A stretch of 64,000 nucleotides of DNA, taken from Notospermus geniculatus. Lineage: Eukaryota > Nemertea > Pilidiophora > Heteronemertea > Lineidae. Both the position numbers and the translations under genes were made by a program. The stretch is taken from contig NMRB01000885.1 of assembly GCA_002633025.1 (NCBI GenBank), forward strand, positions 154,071 to 218,070, given 5' to 3'. A model generated the notes under the pieces. It had not been told where the DNA came from and did not search any database. It saw only the letters and a program-made list of their open reading frames with translations. Positions 48,601 to 59,246 of this stretch are shown here, in pieces. Within the stretch, counting starts at the first letter, position 1. Every line of letters starts with the position of its first letter.

Positions 48601-51600
48601 TTTGCAACCTGCTACCTGCGATCAAAAATAGATAAGCGAGATAGATAAGCTTATCTGCGATTGAATACGATCGCAAGGAACTGCCACCGGTCACCGACCG
48701 ATTGCCGACTGAAATTGACCACATCTTCGCCATTGGTGGAAATCACCTCTGGCGAGTCCACTACGGCGATCGAGTGCCCAGTTGCAACGCAACCCAGTTG
48801 CAAAGCAAGTCGCAACGCAAAATCAGCTTGAAAATCAATGGTCTAGCTTTAATAATATTCAATTTCAGAATTCTATGGCTGATTCTCTTCCTGGTGGCTG
48901 CTGGTTTTTTCCTCAATCAAGTCACAGAACGGGTCATCTATTACACCAGTGGGCCGGTCACAGTGAAGGTCGAGGTCAACTTCAACACCACGCTTCGGTT
49001 TCCTGCACTGTTGCTGTGCAACCAAAATTCGTTCAGGTAGAGATATAATCCATCCACGACCACGCTTGATTGATCTTCAATTCCTGTCTGCATGTTTCTT
49101 GAATTTGCAGCAATGATAAGCGATGTAATGTTTTCCATTGCCCCCTGTTTTTCAATCCATCCCAACAAATAAATAATTGACGGAATGAGCAGCGACGTAT
49201 TTGTATTTCATTTTTCCGTCAGGGCCGACGCTATAGCATTATTGGCCCTGGTAAGTACGGAGGAGGCCATCACAAGCTACTCAAGCAGCGACGTGAAAAT
49301 GGGGGAGGCACTGATAAACATGTCTCTATTTTGGAGTGGGCACTGGCATATACGGAGACAATCTCAGCCATGCATCGAGAATGTGTGAAGAAGGAGAAGT
49401 CCGCAAAAGATTTGAAATATTGTCTTCGTTTAACTTATTCTCTCCAGAATCACCAAAGCTGATCAACTCGGATACAAAACGATGTTGGATGAATTCTATG
49501 AAAAAGAGGAAGGAGACCCGAGACGACTTGAGATCTTGGTCAGGCATAAAATGGCGAATATCTCAATGGAATCTATACTGCAACAAACTAAACACGAAAA
49601 AGAGGACATGATCGTGAAGTGTGTAACCTTAGCAAGTTTGTTCTTGTAAAGATTAATTTTATACCACACAGATTAGTGTTCATCATAGAGACGTAATCCT
49701 TTTTTAATAGTAAGCTAGTTTNAAAGTTGCGCGATCAGCGGTCACGTGACCCAAATCCGGCCAGAGTTCGTCATGAGATTTTTATGTTAATGAGGGCCGT
49801 GCGTATCGGCTATAATTCTCTTCCTGGTGGCTGCTGGTTTTTTCCTCAATCAAGTCACAGAACGGGTCATCTATTACACCAGTGGGCCGGTCACAGTGAA
49901 GGTCGAGGTCAACTTCAACACCACGCTTCGGTTTCCTGCACTGTTGCTGTGCAACCAGAATTCCTTCAGGTAGACATATAATTCATCCACGACCACGCTT
50001 GACTGATCTTCAATTCCTGTCTGCATGTTTCTTGAATTTGCAGCAATGATAAGCGATGTAATGTTTTCCATTGCCCCCTGTTCTTCAATGCATCCCAACA
50101 AATAAGCAGCGACGTGAAAATGGGGGAGGCACTGATAAACATGTATCTATTTTGGAGTGGGCACTGGCATACGGAGACAATCTCAGCCATGCATCGAGAA
50201 TGTGTGAAGAAGGAGAAGTCCGCAAAAGATCTTACTTTGAAATATTGTCTTCGTTTAACTTATTCTCTCCAGAATAACCAAAGCTGATCAACTCGGATAC
50301 AAAACGATGTTGGATGAATTCTATGAAAAAGAGGAAGGAGACCCGAGACGACTTGAGATCTTGGTCAGGCATAAAATGGCGAATATCTCAATGGAATCTA
50401 TACTGCAACAAACTAAACACGAAAAAGAGGACATGATCGTGAAGTGTGTAACCTTAGCAAGTTGTTCTTGTAAAGATTAATTTTATACCACACAGATTAG
50501 TGTTCATCATAGAGACGTAATCCTTTTTTAATAGTAAGCTAGTTTGTTGACTCTCCTCGGCAGTCCAACATTAACTTTGTTGACGTAGGCTACATGCAAA
50601 AAATGCACGAGGAAATATTGAACGGACAGAAATCTACGAAGGCCAAGGAAATATGAAATTCGAAACTCGAATGATCCTTCTGGGCTTTCGTAGAAATCTC
50701 CTTCGACACAGTTTTCGTATCTCCCAATTTTCTACCCTCCACCGTTAGCGTTTCCGACCACCTTTTTGAACTTNTCTTTTGTTATTTTCCGCCGTTCTGC
50801 TTCCTAACAAAAGATTTGACGCATCACGCAGCGCAAAACGCACAAGTGGCCCGAGACCTTAAAGCCGGTGACAGACTGGCGCGTACGCGGGGCGTCCGGC
50901 AGGCGTTGCGCCAATCAGATTCTTCGGTAGGTGTTTCGGTCCGTGTTACCACCTCCCTGATTGGTTAAACGCTTTCCCGCCGACGCGTTGCTTACGCGCC
51001 AGTCTGTCACCGCCTTCACTCGCAGAAATAAGGTAGCCTACTTAATTAGCACTCATACGATTTACATGTAGCTCACAGATATGGCTCGCAGAGATGATTT
51101 CACTGAGATTTCCGTAAGAGGCAGAGTGTACCTGACTCTAAATGCACATGCCATTTCCCCTCTTTTACTGCGACCATTTGAGAAGCTAAACATGCCTTGA
51201 ACACAACATGCTGTTGTTGAAAAAAAAACAACTTCAAATATTACATGTGCTTCTAGGAAAACACAGAAAAGCTCATCAAGTGGAACGTTTTACCAGAGCA
51301 ATTTACTCCTGGCCAAACATGCTTCATTTAATGAACAACGAACAATACATCAAATACATAGAAAAACAGGACCTTTTTATTCCAAAGCAATTCACTATAC
51401 TCCCAATAAGTTTAATTTAGATAATACTCGAAAACTGCATCACGCTTCAGCAAATAACCATTTTCAAAAGCAAATATTTTTTTGCTGTTAGCAGCTGATA
51501 AATCACTCTCTGGGCCAGTTCTCATCACGAATTGTTCAAAACAATTAAAACTAGTGTCAACCAATAACATTTCCGGTAAATATGCAATCGTACATCAAAA

Positions 51601-54600
51601 CATTTCCACTCAACCAAAAAGAATTCCGTTCCTCCGCCATCTCGGTTGGATGGGTTGACTGCAGCAGAATCAAACTTTCAAGCTGTGGTTTGTTAGCTAT
51701 TGTTGGTGTACTTAGTATCAGTTGTTTTGGCTCTTTTATGGGTATTAACTGCACTTGCACAACGCAAGATACAAAGTACACGGTACACCCTAAAAAGATT
51801 GTATTGAGTTTTCGCACTTTCCCGCCACAGATGAAACGTCTCCCAAAGCCATATGGAAATTGCAGCAACGACCGGAAACTTGAATATTATAACAAATACT
51901 CAGAAAGGGCCTGCTATATGGAATGCTTCACGAAGTTCTTTGTCAACAAAACCGGTTGTAGGATGGCTTATATGAAAGGTGAGGTGTTGACAGTAACAGT
52001 GTCCCCAATGAAAAGAAATTGTTGACACACATGACGAAGTGATGACCTTCCAGTAACAACAATCAAATTGATCGAATCATTTTTTTGTACTTCGCATTAC
52101 ACTGCGAGCTCACCGCTACCACCATAGGTCCGCAGCACACACGACTCAACTTTTCTTGCTCATTAGCAATTCTATTGTCGGTGAGAAATTTACCTCGAGT
52201 GTGAATGTTTTTAACGACAAGAAAGAGTCCGTTGGTCCTTGCCAGCAATCCATTGCTCGGGTAAAACATACGCCTATTGATTCTCGTTGCTCATTCTCTC
52301 ATGCTCAAGTTAACGTTCTTTCAGTCCCTGACCCTGTATGTACACTATATCAGTATGCTGAACACTTCAGAAGGACGCAGGGTAAGTCAAAATGTTTTTC
52401 TGATCGCCGTTAAGGTCCAAAGTACGAAATCGACAAGGCATCAGCAGCAGACGGAGGATGCGCGATGATGGGAACGAGGCTGGTCAGAAAATCTGTTGGG
52501 TTTTAAAGGCATATTGTCCACATTTATAAAATGCTAAATTTGTCAGTTGAACCTTTATGGTTGATTCCTTTATGGTATTAACTGCACTTGCACAACGCAA
52601 GATACAAAGTACACGGTACACCCTAACAAGATTGTATTGAGTTTTCGCACTTTCCCGCCACAGATGAAACGTCTCCCAAAGCCATATGGAAATTGCAGCA
52701 ACGACCGGAAACTTGAATATTATGACAAATACTCAGAAAGGGCCTGCTATATGGAATGCTTCACGAAGTTCTTTGTCAACAAAACCGGTTGTAGGATGGC
52801 TTATATGAAAGGTGAGGTGTTGACGGTAACAGTGTCCTCAATGAAAAGAACTTGTTGGCACACATGACGAAGTGATGACCTTCCAATGCAGTAACAACAA
52901 TCAAAGCATCATCTCGATATTGATCGAATCATTTTTTTGTACTTCGCATTACACTGCGAGCTCACCGCTACCGCCATAGGTCCGCAGCACACACGACACT
53001 CAACTTTTCTTGCTCATTAGCAATTCTATTGTCGGTGAGAAATTTACCTCGAGTGTGAATGTTTTTAACGACAAGAAAGAGTCCGTTGGTCATTGCCAGC
53101 AATCCATTGCTCGGGTAAAACATACGCCTATTGATTCTCGTTGCTCATTCTCTCATGCTCAAGTTAACGTTCTTTCAGTCCCTGACCCTGTATGTACACT
53201 ATATCAGTATGCTGAACACTTCAGAAGGACGCAGGGTAAGTCAAAATGTTTTCTGATCGCCGTTAAGGTCCAAAGTACGAAATCGACAAGGCATCAGCAG
53301 CAGACGGAGGATGCGCGATGATGGGAACGAGGCTGGTCAGGGACGTGGTAATCGACGCTCAAAACGGAAACAGCAACACATCTTTTGGAAGATTCCAAAT
53401 AAAGTGGTTAATGTATGGCATAACAACTGATAACTATCACAACCTGCAGCTTCATTTTTTTCATTTTTTATCTATTTCCAGTTGAGTATAACAGATTACA
53501 AGAAAAAATATGCAATTGCCCTTCTCCATGCGCAACTTTGACCTACCGACCAACATTTTCTTATCTAAAGGCATCTGATTTTGATATCGACAAATTATTG
53601 AACGAAAAGATTGAAGAGAAACTGCGGAAGAAACTGAGGGAGGCTCGGGACACTCTCCGTGCCACCGATCCCGACTTAAGGAAGAGAGATGCCACGATCT
53701 TGGAAGAATTTGTCAAAAACGGACGAGCCCTGGAGAAGTTGTTGATGGACGAGTTGCCTTCACAAACCCGGAAACAAACGGAAGAAACAAGAACTATTCG
53801 CAACAATATAAAGGGTATACACAGAGGGATCATCGATATGTACGAATTCCAGAGATTTGTTGTGAGGAAGAACTTCTATCGATTCACCCAGTACAATGAT
53901 GAGATGTATTTCTCAGAGGTATCGACTGGATTCTTGGAATTCTTCACATATTTCATGGAACGTCTTCGGAAAATGCAACGGTTATTTGACGAAGGAACTG
54001 TAGATATGCGGGAACCGGAGAGGAGAAGGCGTCTGAATTCACTTGAGGAGGTCCTGGAAGCAAAGAATAAGGTCATTGATTTGAGTTTGGTTGCTGTGCG
54101 TAAGTGTCTTGAGTCGTACAACAACGGAACAATTGCATTTGCTCCCCCGTACGAATACCAGAACAAATCCTGGATTGCCCATTTAGATATCATCCCGAAG
54201 AAGCGGCTGCATGAGGCATTAGCAAGTGGTTTTGATGACCTTGGTAATCTCGACACAAAGAATGGCTTCTTCAAGTCCTTGTTTGACCTCAAGGAATTCT
54301 ATTATAATTTGAATAAGACGGCTCTCAAAGCCTATAAAGGCCAGTTCACGGAGTCAATGGTAATACCATTGAGAAAGGAGTATATCGAAATGATGGGAAA
54401 TTATCTTGGCAACAGGAGCATCCTGATGACAGACATATTCTACCAACCTCTGAAAGGTATTGAAGAATTCATAGACGATTTAGATGACATTTATGAGAAA
54501 GTTGAGGACGAATTCGTCAAAATCTTTTCAAAATTGGAAAGCATCTACAAAATGTCGAACAGAACAGTTAGCAAACTATGGCCGCCCATCGCCGTATTAA

Positions 54601-56796
54601 TAAATTCTTCCAACGCGTACAGGCGGGGTTCGGGGGACAGTAAGATGGATTTGGCCTCAGGTTTTATTCATCGCAAAATGCGTGACACCATACAGACAAT
54701 TTATGAATATTTAGATGACGTGTTCAACGTGGTAGATGACATCGTAACGAAATGGGACAATATCCATGACCAGTTTATGGAGATTCTTCTGAAGAAAAAG
54801 GTGATGAGAGATGAAGATGTAAAAGCGTATCTTCAGCATTACGAACCAGGATGGGCAGACGAAGAAAGCTTTAAAAAGACCAGAGACTTTAAAGAAATCG
54901 ACCAGGTCCGAACAACTTCCAAGTACTGGGCCATGCTGGCCCAGAAGATTGAGGATAGACAGGAACCATTTAATGATGCATTCGAAACTGTGATGTTTGA
55001 CATGAAGGATTATGCAGCAGGAAACACCATCGACCATAGGGTTTACAAGTAAGTAGAAGCACACTGTTAGAAAAAACAGAGGATTTTACAGAAAATTCCT
55101 GCAGCAGAGTTTCAGGACGTGATCTGTAAAATTACAGACTCAAACAAATGTTAACAGAGACTTGACTGGAGGCTTACCAAATTATATTTTCATACGTTCT
55201 CAGAAAGCATCATTCTGGACAGTCCAATTGAGTCCAACTAATACAGGAACACATAACTCACACCATATGTATATTTACAGAAGTTCTTGAAACTCTGCTG
55301 CATGCAATTTCTGTAAAAATATTACAAAGATTTGTAACAGTGCAAGCAATGTGATATAATATATCATCGCCAAATAGAAACGAAGCTGACGTTTGCTTTT
55401 AAGAAGAGTGTTTGTTAGTCTCGTCCAGCTTAAAGTTGATCCTTGCACACCTGGGTCCATATTCATAAACGTACTTAAGTCAAAGTGTGACACTTATCTT
55501 TTGTGTTGAACAAAGGATAAGTGTCACACTACTTAGACTTGGGTCGAATCATAAACTAATATTAGTTTATGGTCGAATTCATAAAACAGTTCTATCGTTA
55601 GAACCGTCTTAGGCCGATTCCAAGCATCGTCAACCATTGTACTTGGAACCGGTGTCTAAGACGGTTCTAACGACAGAACCGCTTTATGAATACGGCCCAA
55701 GTAGTTTAATAGTTTTATGAATACGGGCCCATGTCTCATTCACGATCTCTGAATATCATGGAGTTTGAATAAGGCGAGTGTCTGTCCATATCCGCACCAC
55801 ATTCTAAGTCCAATGAATGCCGAGAGCACGGACGCAAATGTCCGGATTGAACGTTCGTCCGGTGATCCTTACGAGCCTGTCCGTGGGCCGGGCGAACCAG
55901 GTATCACGTTACGTTGCGAATATTGAAAACCTCGTCCTATTTTTACTTCCAGAAAAAACTTTATATCGTTGGTGATATACTTCGAAGCGATGAACTACGA
56001 ATTGATAGAACAACAGGCTGCATACACCATATTTGCCTTACTTAGTAAGTGGTCAACTGAGGGCAGGAGGGCGTCATCCTGTTGTTAATTCTCACAGCCA
56101 TTTCTCGTTAGAAACGTTCACTGTCGTCAGTATTTGGTTCCGCATTTTAGAATGCACCACGGACAAGTGGCTAGACTGGTACCCGGTCCCTACATAGCCC
56201 AGACGGAGAAAGGGACCGGTATTGGGCGGCCATACTTGGCAGAAAGCTGCCATATTATGACGTCACAGAGGATTCCCCTCATTACTGAGAAATAGCTTAC
56301 TTACCTCACATCCCCAAATAGCTAACCAATCAATTGCGACGTCACAAACTCAAATTCAAAAAGAGCTAGCCAATCAACTACGTCGTTACATCAGGCAATA
56401 CCGGTCCCTTATCCTTGAGCTATGTTGGGACCGGGAACCAGTCTAACGAGTGGCGTAACCTAGCGGCGATGTGTGAGGAGTTCCCGTTCACAGATTTGTT
56501 GTCACTTTTTGTTTTGTTTTCCAGGTGATCTTGGGGGTTCCATGGGATTGTTTGTTGGCGGTAGCGTTATCAGTTTGTTTGAACTGATTGATGTTATCGT
56601 ATACAATCAAGTCTTCAAAACAGTGGCAGGCAGCAAGCGACGAATCAAGAAAAAGAAGGCGATACATGGACGCGAGAAGGCGCCATCTTTGCAGAATAGC
56701 GACAGTGTCAACAAAGATGATACTTCACCAACAATGTACAACGACTTTGATCGAAGTGGCTACCGCCGGGATATGGACAAAGCGACAAGGGTGTGA
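42681..56796 (+). CDS. DEG/ENaC channel gene Y, copy b (exons 4-5 not present)
   Basis: Exons: 42681-42796 (HG motif), 48869-49036 (TM1, ILWLILFLVAAGFFLNQ), 49448-49618, then 51831-51978 with 52325-52381 or their duplicates 52664-52811 with 53179-53235, then 53482-55048 (giant insert), 55953-56044 (IYFEAMNYELIEQ) and 56525-56796 (TM2, GLFVGGS). Lengths and phases equal those of X. The exons equivalent to X 23234-23355 and 23763-23950 are not found between 49618 and 51831; an N at 50774 marks the probable loss. Protein differences from X are spread through the insert, so Y is a true paralogue. TM1 is intact here, unlike copy a. Confidence 0.87.
43084..43284. mobile_element. 201-bp insertion with CCTATG target duplication, copy b only
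   Basis: CCTATG at 43078-43083 and 43285-43290; copy a (about 30245-30255) has one CCTATG and no insert. No terminal inverted repeats were seen, so the class is unknown. Confidence 0.7.
43592..44345. mobile_element. Left part of a TIR element interrupted by scaffold joins
   Basis: The left end contains CTATTTGCACAGC. The matching right end (GCTGTGCAAATAG) lies at about 45662-45779, after an unrelated block. Copy a has no such element at 30540. Confidence 0.55.
43771..43850 (+). repeat. tRNA-like segment (probable tRNA-derived SINE head)
   Basis: B box GGTTCGAATCC at about 43828-43838 with a partial A box (TAGCGCAGTG) and a GACC...GGTC stem. A full cloverleaf with acceptor stem is not evident, and a T-rich run follows, so I do not call a functional tRNA. 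Confidence 0.5.
44347..45660. other. Block that belongs in the N gap at 46359-47197
   Basis: It is bounded by single Ns. 44505-45566 matches copy a 31208-32420, which should follow, not precede, the 45784-46358 block (copy a 30535-31122). Its right end (TAGTGTCCCACTGGCGAC...ATATTTAGC) is the left half of the foldback whose right half resumes at about 47360 after the gap. Confidence 0.82.
45661..45779. mobile_element. Right end of the TIR element started at 43592
   Basis: Ends GCTGTGCAAATAGCCCCGGC, the complement of the left terminus; preceded by an N at 45661. Confidence 0.5.
46359..47197. other. 839-bp assembly gap (Ns)
   Basis: A run of N. Open frames reported across it are meaningless. 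Confidence 0.99.
47198..47455. repeat. Foldback element (CTAGTGTCCCACTGGCGA arms)
   Basis: Repeated arms ACTAGTGTCCCACTGGCGAA and CGCCAGTGGGACACTAGT surround TTCGTAGATCTTCGTAG words. Copy a lacks it at about 32420-32447. Confidence 0.7.
49722..49812. mobile_element. Scaffold join (N) and right end of the transposon in the channel Y TM1 exon
   Basis: After the N at 49722 the sequence ends GGGCCGTGCGTATCGGCTA, the complement of the terminus at 34355, then TAAT (49813-49816) and the rest of the TM1 exon. Confidence 0.8.
49813..50443 (+). CDS. Channel Y copy a: remainder of TM1 exon and exon 3
   Basis: TM1-exon remnant 49813-49969 has no acceptor of its own because a transposon end precedes it; exon 3 is 50273-50443 with intact splice sites (ITKADQLGYK...). 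The 15 bp at 34340-34354 plus these 157 bp, minus a 4-bp target duplication, equal exactly the 168-bp exon. These exons are near-identical to 48869-49036 and 49448-49618, so they look like the other allele rather than extra exons of copy b. Confidence 0.82.
50774..50850. mobile_element. Scaffold join and partial Harbinger-like MITE
   Basis: The N lies inside a fragment matching 36355-36445 (TTATTTTCCGCCG and GATTTGACGCATCACGCAGCG). Channel Y exons 4-5 were probably lost at this join. Confidence 0.6.
50862..51014. repeat. Foldback element (AAGCCGGTGACAGACTGGCG arms)
   Basis: Inverted repeat with right arm CGCCAGTCTGTCACCGCCTT and inner CCAATCAGA/TGATTGG. Confidence 0.65.
51740..53340 (+). repeat. 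Tandem duplication of channel Y exons 6-7 (~0.84-kb unit)
   Basis: Exon 6 occurs at 51831-51978 and 52664-52811, exon 7 at 52325-52381 and 53179-53235; the intronic sequence is also duplicated and nearly identical, without an N between units. Exon 6 plus 7 is 205 bp, not a multiple of three, so using both pairs in one transcript would break the frame; only one pair can be used. Confidence 0.8.
53482..55048 (+). CDS. Channel Y exon 8: giant extracellular insert, intact
   Basis: Same 1567-bp length as the intact X exon, opening VEYNRLQEKICNCPSPCATL and ending DHRVYK. Differences from X include EEKLRKKLRE, DLRKRDATILEE and AVRKCLES...APPYEYQ. The frame is open throughout and the single cysteine and most glycosylation sequons are kept, which supports function of the insert in both paralogues. 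Confidence 0.9.
55062..55342. mobile_element. 281-bp MITE (CACTGTTAGAAA termini) in channel Y intron 8
   Basis: Starts CACTGTTAGAAAAAACAGAG and ends TTTGTAACAGTG. A relative lies at 58188-58518. It is absent from gene X intron 8. Confidence 0.7.
55455..55733. repeat. Nested foldback elements in channel Y intron 8
   Basis: Outer ends GGGTCCATATTCATAAAC / GTTTTATGAATACGGGCCC; inside are AAGTGTGACACTTATC and TCTAAGACGGTTCTAACG hairpins, apparently one element inserted in another. Confidence 0.65.
56173..56444. repeat. Foldback element in channel Y intron 9
   Basis: Ends AGACTGGTACCCGGTCCC and GGGACCGGGAACCAGTCT; it accounts for the longer intron 9 relative to gene X. Confidence 0.7.
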
Positions 56797-57610
56797 CCAT
56801 TTCACTGACAAGAAACACTGCGATAACGAAAGAAGAGCATGAAAAGAAAAAATAACTTAAGGCAAAACGAGGTGAAATGACAATTTACATGAAGATACTC
56901 AACGTGCACCGTGCAGGCCCCTTAAGCAGCCGATACACGTGCAATATAGGAATCTATGGGCAATATTATTGCCAATCTTTCTTCTTCCCATCATGCCGGA
57001 GGCACACGTTCCCATTTTGGGCCTCATATTGTGCAATAATATTGGGCGTGTATGGGCCACTTTACAGTCCGTTTTGGTCTGACCCTAAATTTGACGACAT
57101 AAGTACAATGTATACAAAGAGAGCAATGCCATGAATAATTTACTTACTAGCAACAACCCGTGGCAATTGGTGATTCTGGGTTTGGCCCAGGTTGGAATGC
57201 ACGGCACGGCTGGAATTGGTGCAGCACGGTGTGCGGTAGGGAGAATTGAGAAAGCAATCGAAAAACACCGTTAAAAAGTGAATTTGCCACCACAACAAAG
57301 TACTCTTTGCAAATTAAACCACCCGTTGCATCAGGATATGGTATCCTCTATTACCATGCCGAATTTCGAGACAAAACAAAGCTTCTAAGTGTGACTTTAT
57401 TGAGCCGCCTTCCAGCATTAATATATAGATGATGGCTTTGAGAAATCGAGAAGCAGACCATAGATTCGAAGACGTGGACGTGTAAAATAAGATATCTTAT
57501 AGACCTATCTGTCTTGATTAGCCTCTATTTATCTTTCCCAAAGAAAACACACTTTTGAATTTCCTATTCTCCTTTGGCTTACTGGACAAACATGTGATAA
57601 CATCTTACCC
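56797..57610. other. 3' flank of channel Y; conserved block 57428-57484
   Basis: Contains a diverged insertion relative to gene X (about 56900-57420, with an inverted GGGCA/TGCCC-like ATTATTGC pair near 56960-57040) followed by the MMALRNRE-type block shared with X. Confidence 0.45.
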
Positions 57611-57755
57611 CAGGAAAAAATGAACCATGAACATCATGGTTGAACCATGAACTGCGGCCAAATAACAGTAAAGTTCATTGTTTTACTATGAACTTCACTG
57701 TTATTTGTCCGCAGTTCATGGTTCAACTATAAAGTTCATGGTTCATTTTTTCCTG
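57611..57755. repeat. Foldback element (CAGGAAAAAATGAACCATGA arms)
   Basis: Perfectly paired ends CAGGAAAAAATGAACC / GGTTCATTTTTTCCTG, with inner AACAGTGAAGTTCAT-type repeats. Confidence 0.75.
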
Positions 57756-57998
57756 CGGGACGAGTGCAATGCCTGTCTTTTATGCGTATGCAAGCCATGA
57801 TAACCTCTGGGATCTCTACTAGAAAGTGCCTGTGAGAAAGACCCCGGTTGGAAAATTTGCGAAATTAGGAGACGACTTTTTGTGTGTCGTTTTTTGTGAT
57901 CTATGTTATCTTCATATGCAAGCAATGATGTTCATTCTTTTTTACATGTTTTATATATCGAACAAAGTTTTCAACGTCCAGACACGGGTTCATATATT

Positions 57999-58004
57999 AA
58001 TAAA
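57999..58004 (+). terminator. Candidate polyadenylation signal, channel Y
   Basis: AATAAA in a block (TTTTCAACGTCCAGACACGG) conserved with gene X near 28090-28120. Confidence 0.4.
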
Positions 58005-58187
58005 CACCTGTATATTCTATCAAAATCAAATAACTGATGGTAGATTTTTTTTCATTAACTCCACAATCGACCGAGTAAGTCATCCTGAGAATATCAGGCG
58101 TGTGAGCGGATGAAGAGGAGCGAGGTAAAAACCCCTGCTGTGGGAGGATGGAGTAAGTGGCTGCAACTGACACTCTGCAAATACCTA

Positions 58188-58518
58188 CACTTAGAAATAA
58201 CAGAAGATTTTACAGAAAATCTGCGCAGCAGAGTCCCCAGGACGGACCTGTAAAATTACAGGCTTGATCTGTAAAAGTACAGACTTAAATAATTGTCAAC
58301 AGAGACTTGACTGGAGGCTGACCAAATTATATTTTCATGCTGCTCTCAGAAGGCATCATTATGGAAAGTTCTATTGAGTCCAACCAATACAGGAAAACAT
58401 GAATCATACCATTAAAAAAATATGTAAATTTACAGAAAGTGCTGGGGACTCTGCTGCAGGCAATTTCTGTAAAATTACTGCAAAATTACTACTGTAAAAT
58501 TAATAATTTCTAACAGTG
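58188..58518. mobile_element. 331-bp MITE related to 55062-55342
   Basis: Starts CACTTAGAAATAACAGAAGA and ends TTTCTAACAGTG, with shared ACTTGACTGGAGGCT core. Confidence 0.65.
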
Positions 58519-58685
58519 TTGCATCTGTGTGAGGACCACACCCCTTTTCACTGTCTGCATATGTTCATTGTAGCGATCCCTTATGACCGAGTAAACATGT
58601 ACCAAAAATATATATATTTTTGCATGTACCCAAAACCGTCATTCTTTTCGTCGGAGGTAGTTGTACCCTTGCTGGACACACCTTC

Positions 58686-58784
58686 GCATCCTGAGAACAT
58701 CAGGGCTTCTTTGCGCTGGCTCCCTTCGGCGCCGGTGTGGTGACGAAGGGAGCCACTCTAAGAACCCTGATGTTCTCAGGATGC
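58686..58784. repeat. Short perfect foldback (GCATCCTGAGAACATCAGGG)
   Basis: Arms pair almost completely around GGCTCCCTTCGGCGCC. A related end, CATCCTGAGAATATCAGG, is at 58081. Confidence 0.7.
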
Positions 58785-59246
58785 ACCTTCGCTGTCCTTT
58801 TCAGCTCACGGGATTAACACCGGCAAACCGTGGTTTGTTGGACCGAGATCAAAGCCCGAAAGTACAGTATATTGCGTTAGGTTTTGTATCTCGCGACGGC
58901 CGACGTAACTTTTGACCTTTAGGCAACGTCGTTTTTGCATGCTCGATAAGCCTGTTCAGATCTATCTATTTGAATGATTTAAGTAACCAATTTAGGTATT
59001 AAGAGTGTTGCTACATATAAACGAATGTGTTGAAGCATGTTACCTTACCTGATGAAGGGTTAGTCACGCTATAACAGTTCGTTGAACTTCTCAAGTGATG
59101 AAGGCATGGCGGCCATTTTTGTTTCGACATAGTATCAGTCCAGCCTCGCTGTTACCACTGACTATATTAGGTTGGACAGGAGACCAGTCTTATCAAGGTG
59201 GGGAGGGAATAAGAGTGACCTAATGCATACAGTCGTGCTTTAAGAA
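58785..59246. other. Intergenic between channel Y and MCT gene 1; nothing identified
   Basis: No exon, repeat or signal that I can support. The two genes converge here. Confidence 0.4.

Noticed and set aside
48869-50443. Duplicated TM1 and exon 3 as extra exons of channel Y
   Set aside because: The second set follows an N and a transposon end matching 34355, so it is the other copy of the same exons.
51582-52025. 147-residue gene with its own start
   Set aside because: The frame reads intron sequence into channel Y exon 6 (51831-51978); the acceptor and matching phases show the true exon.
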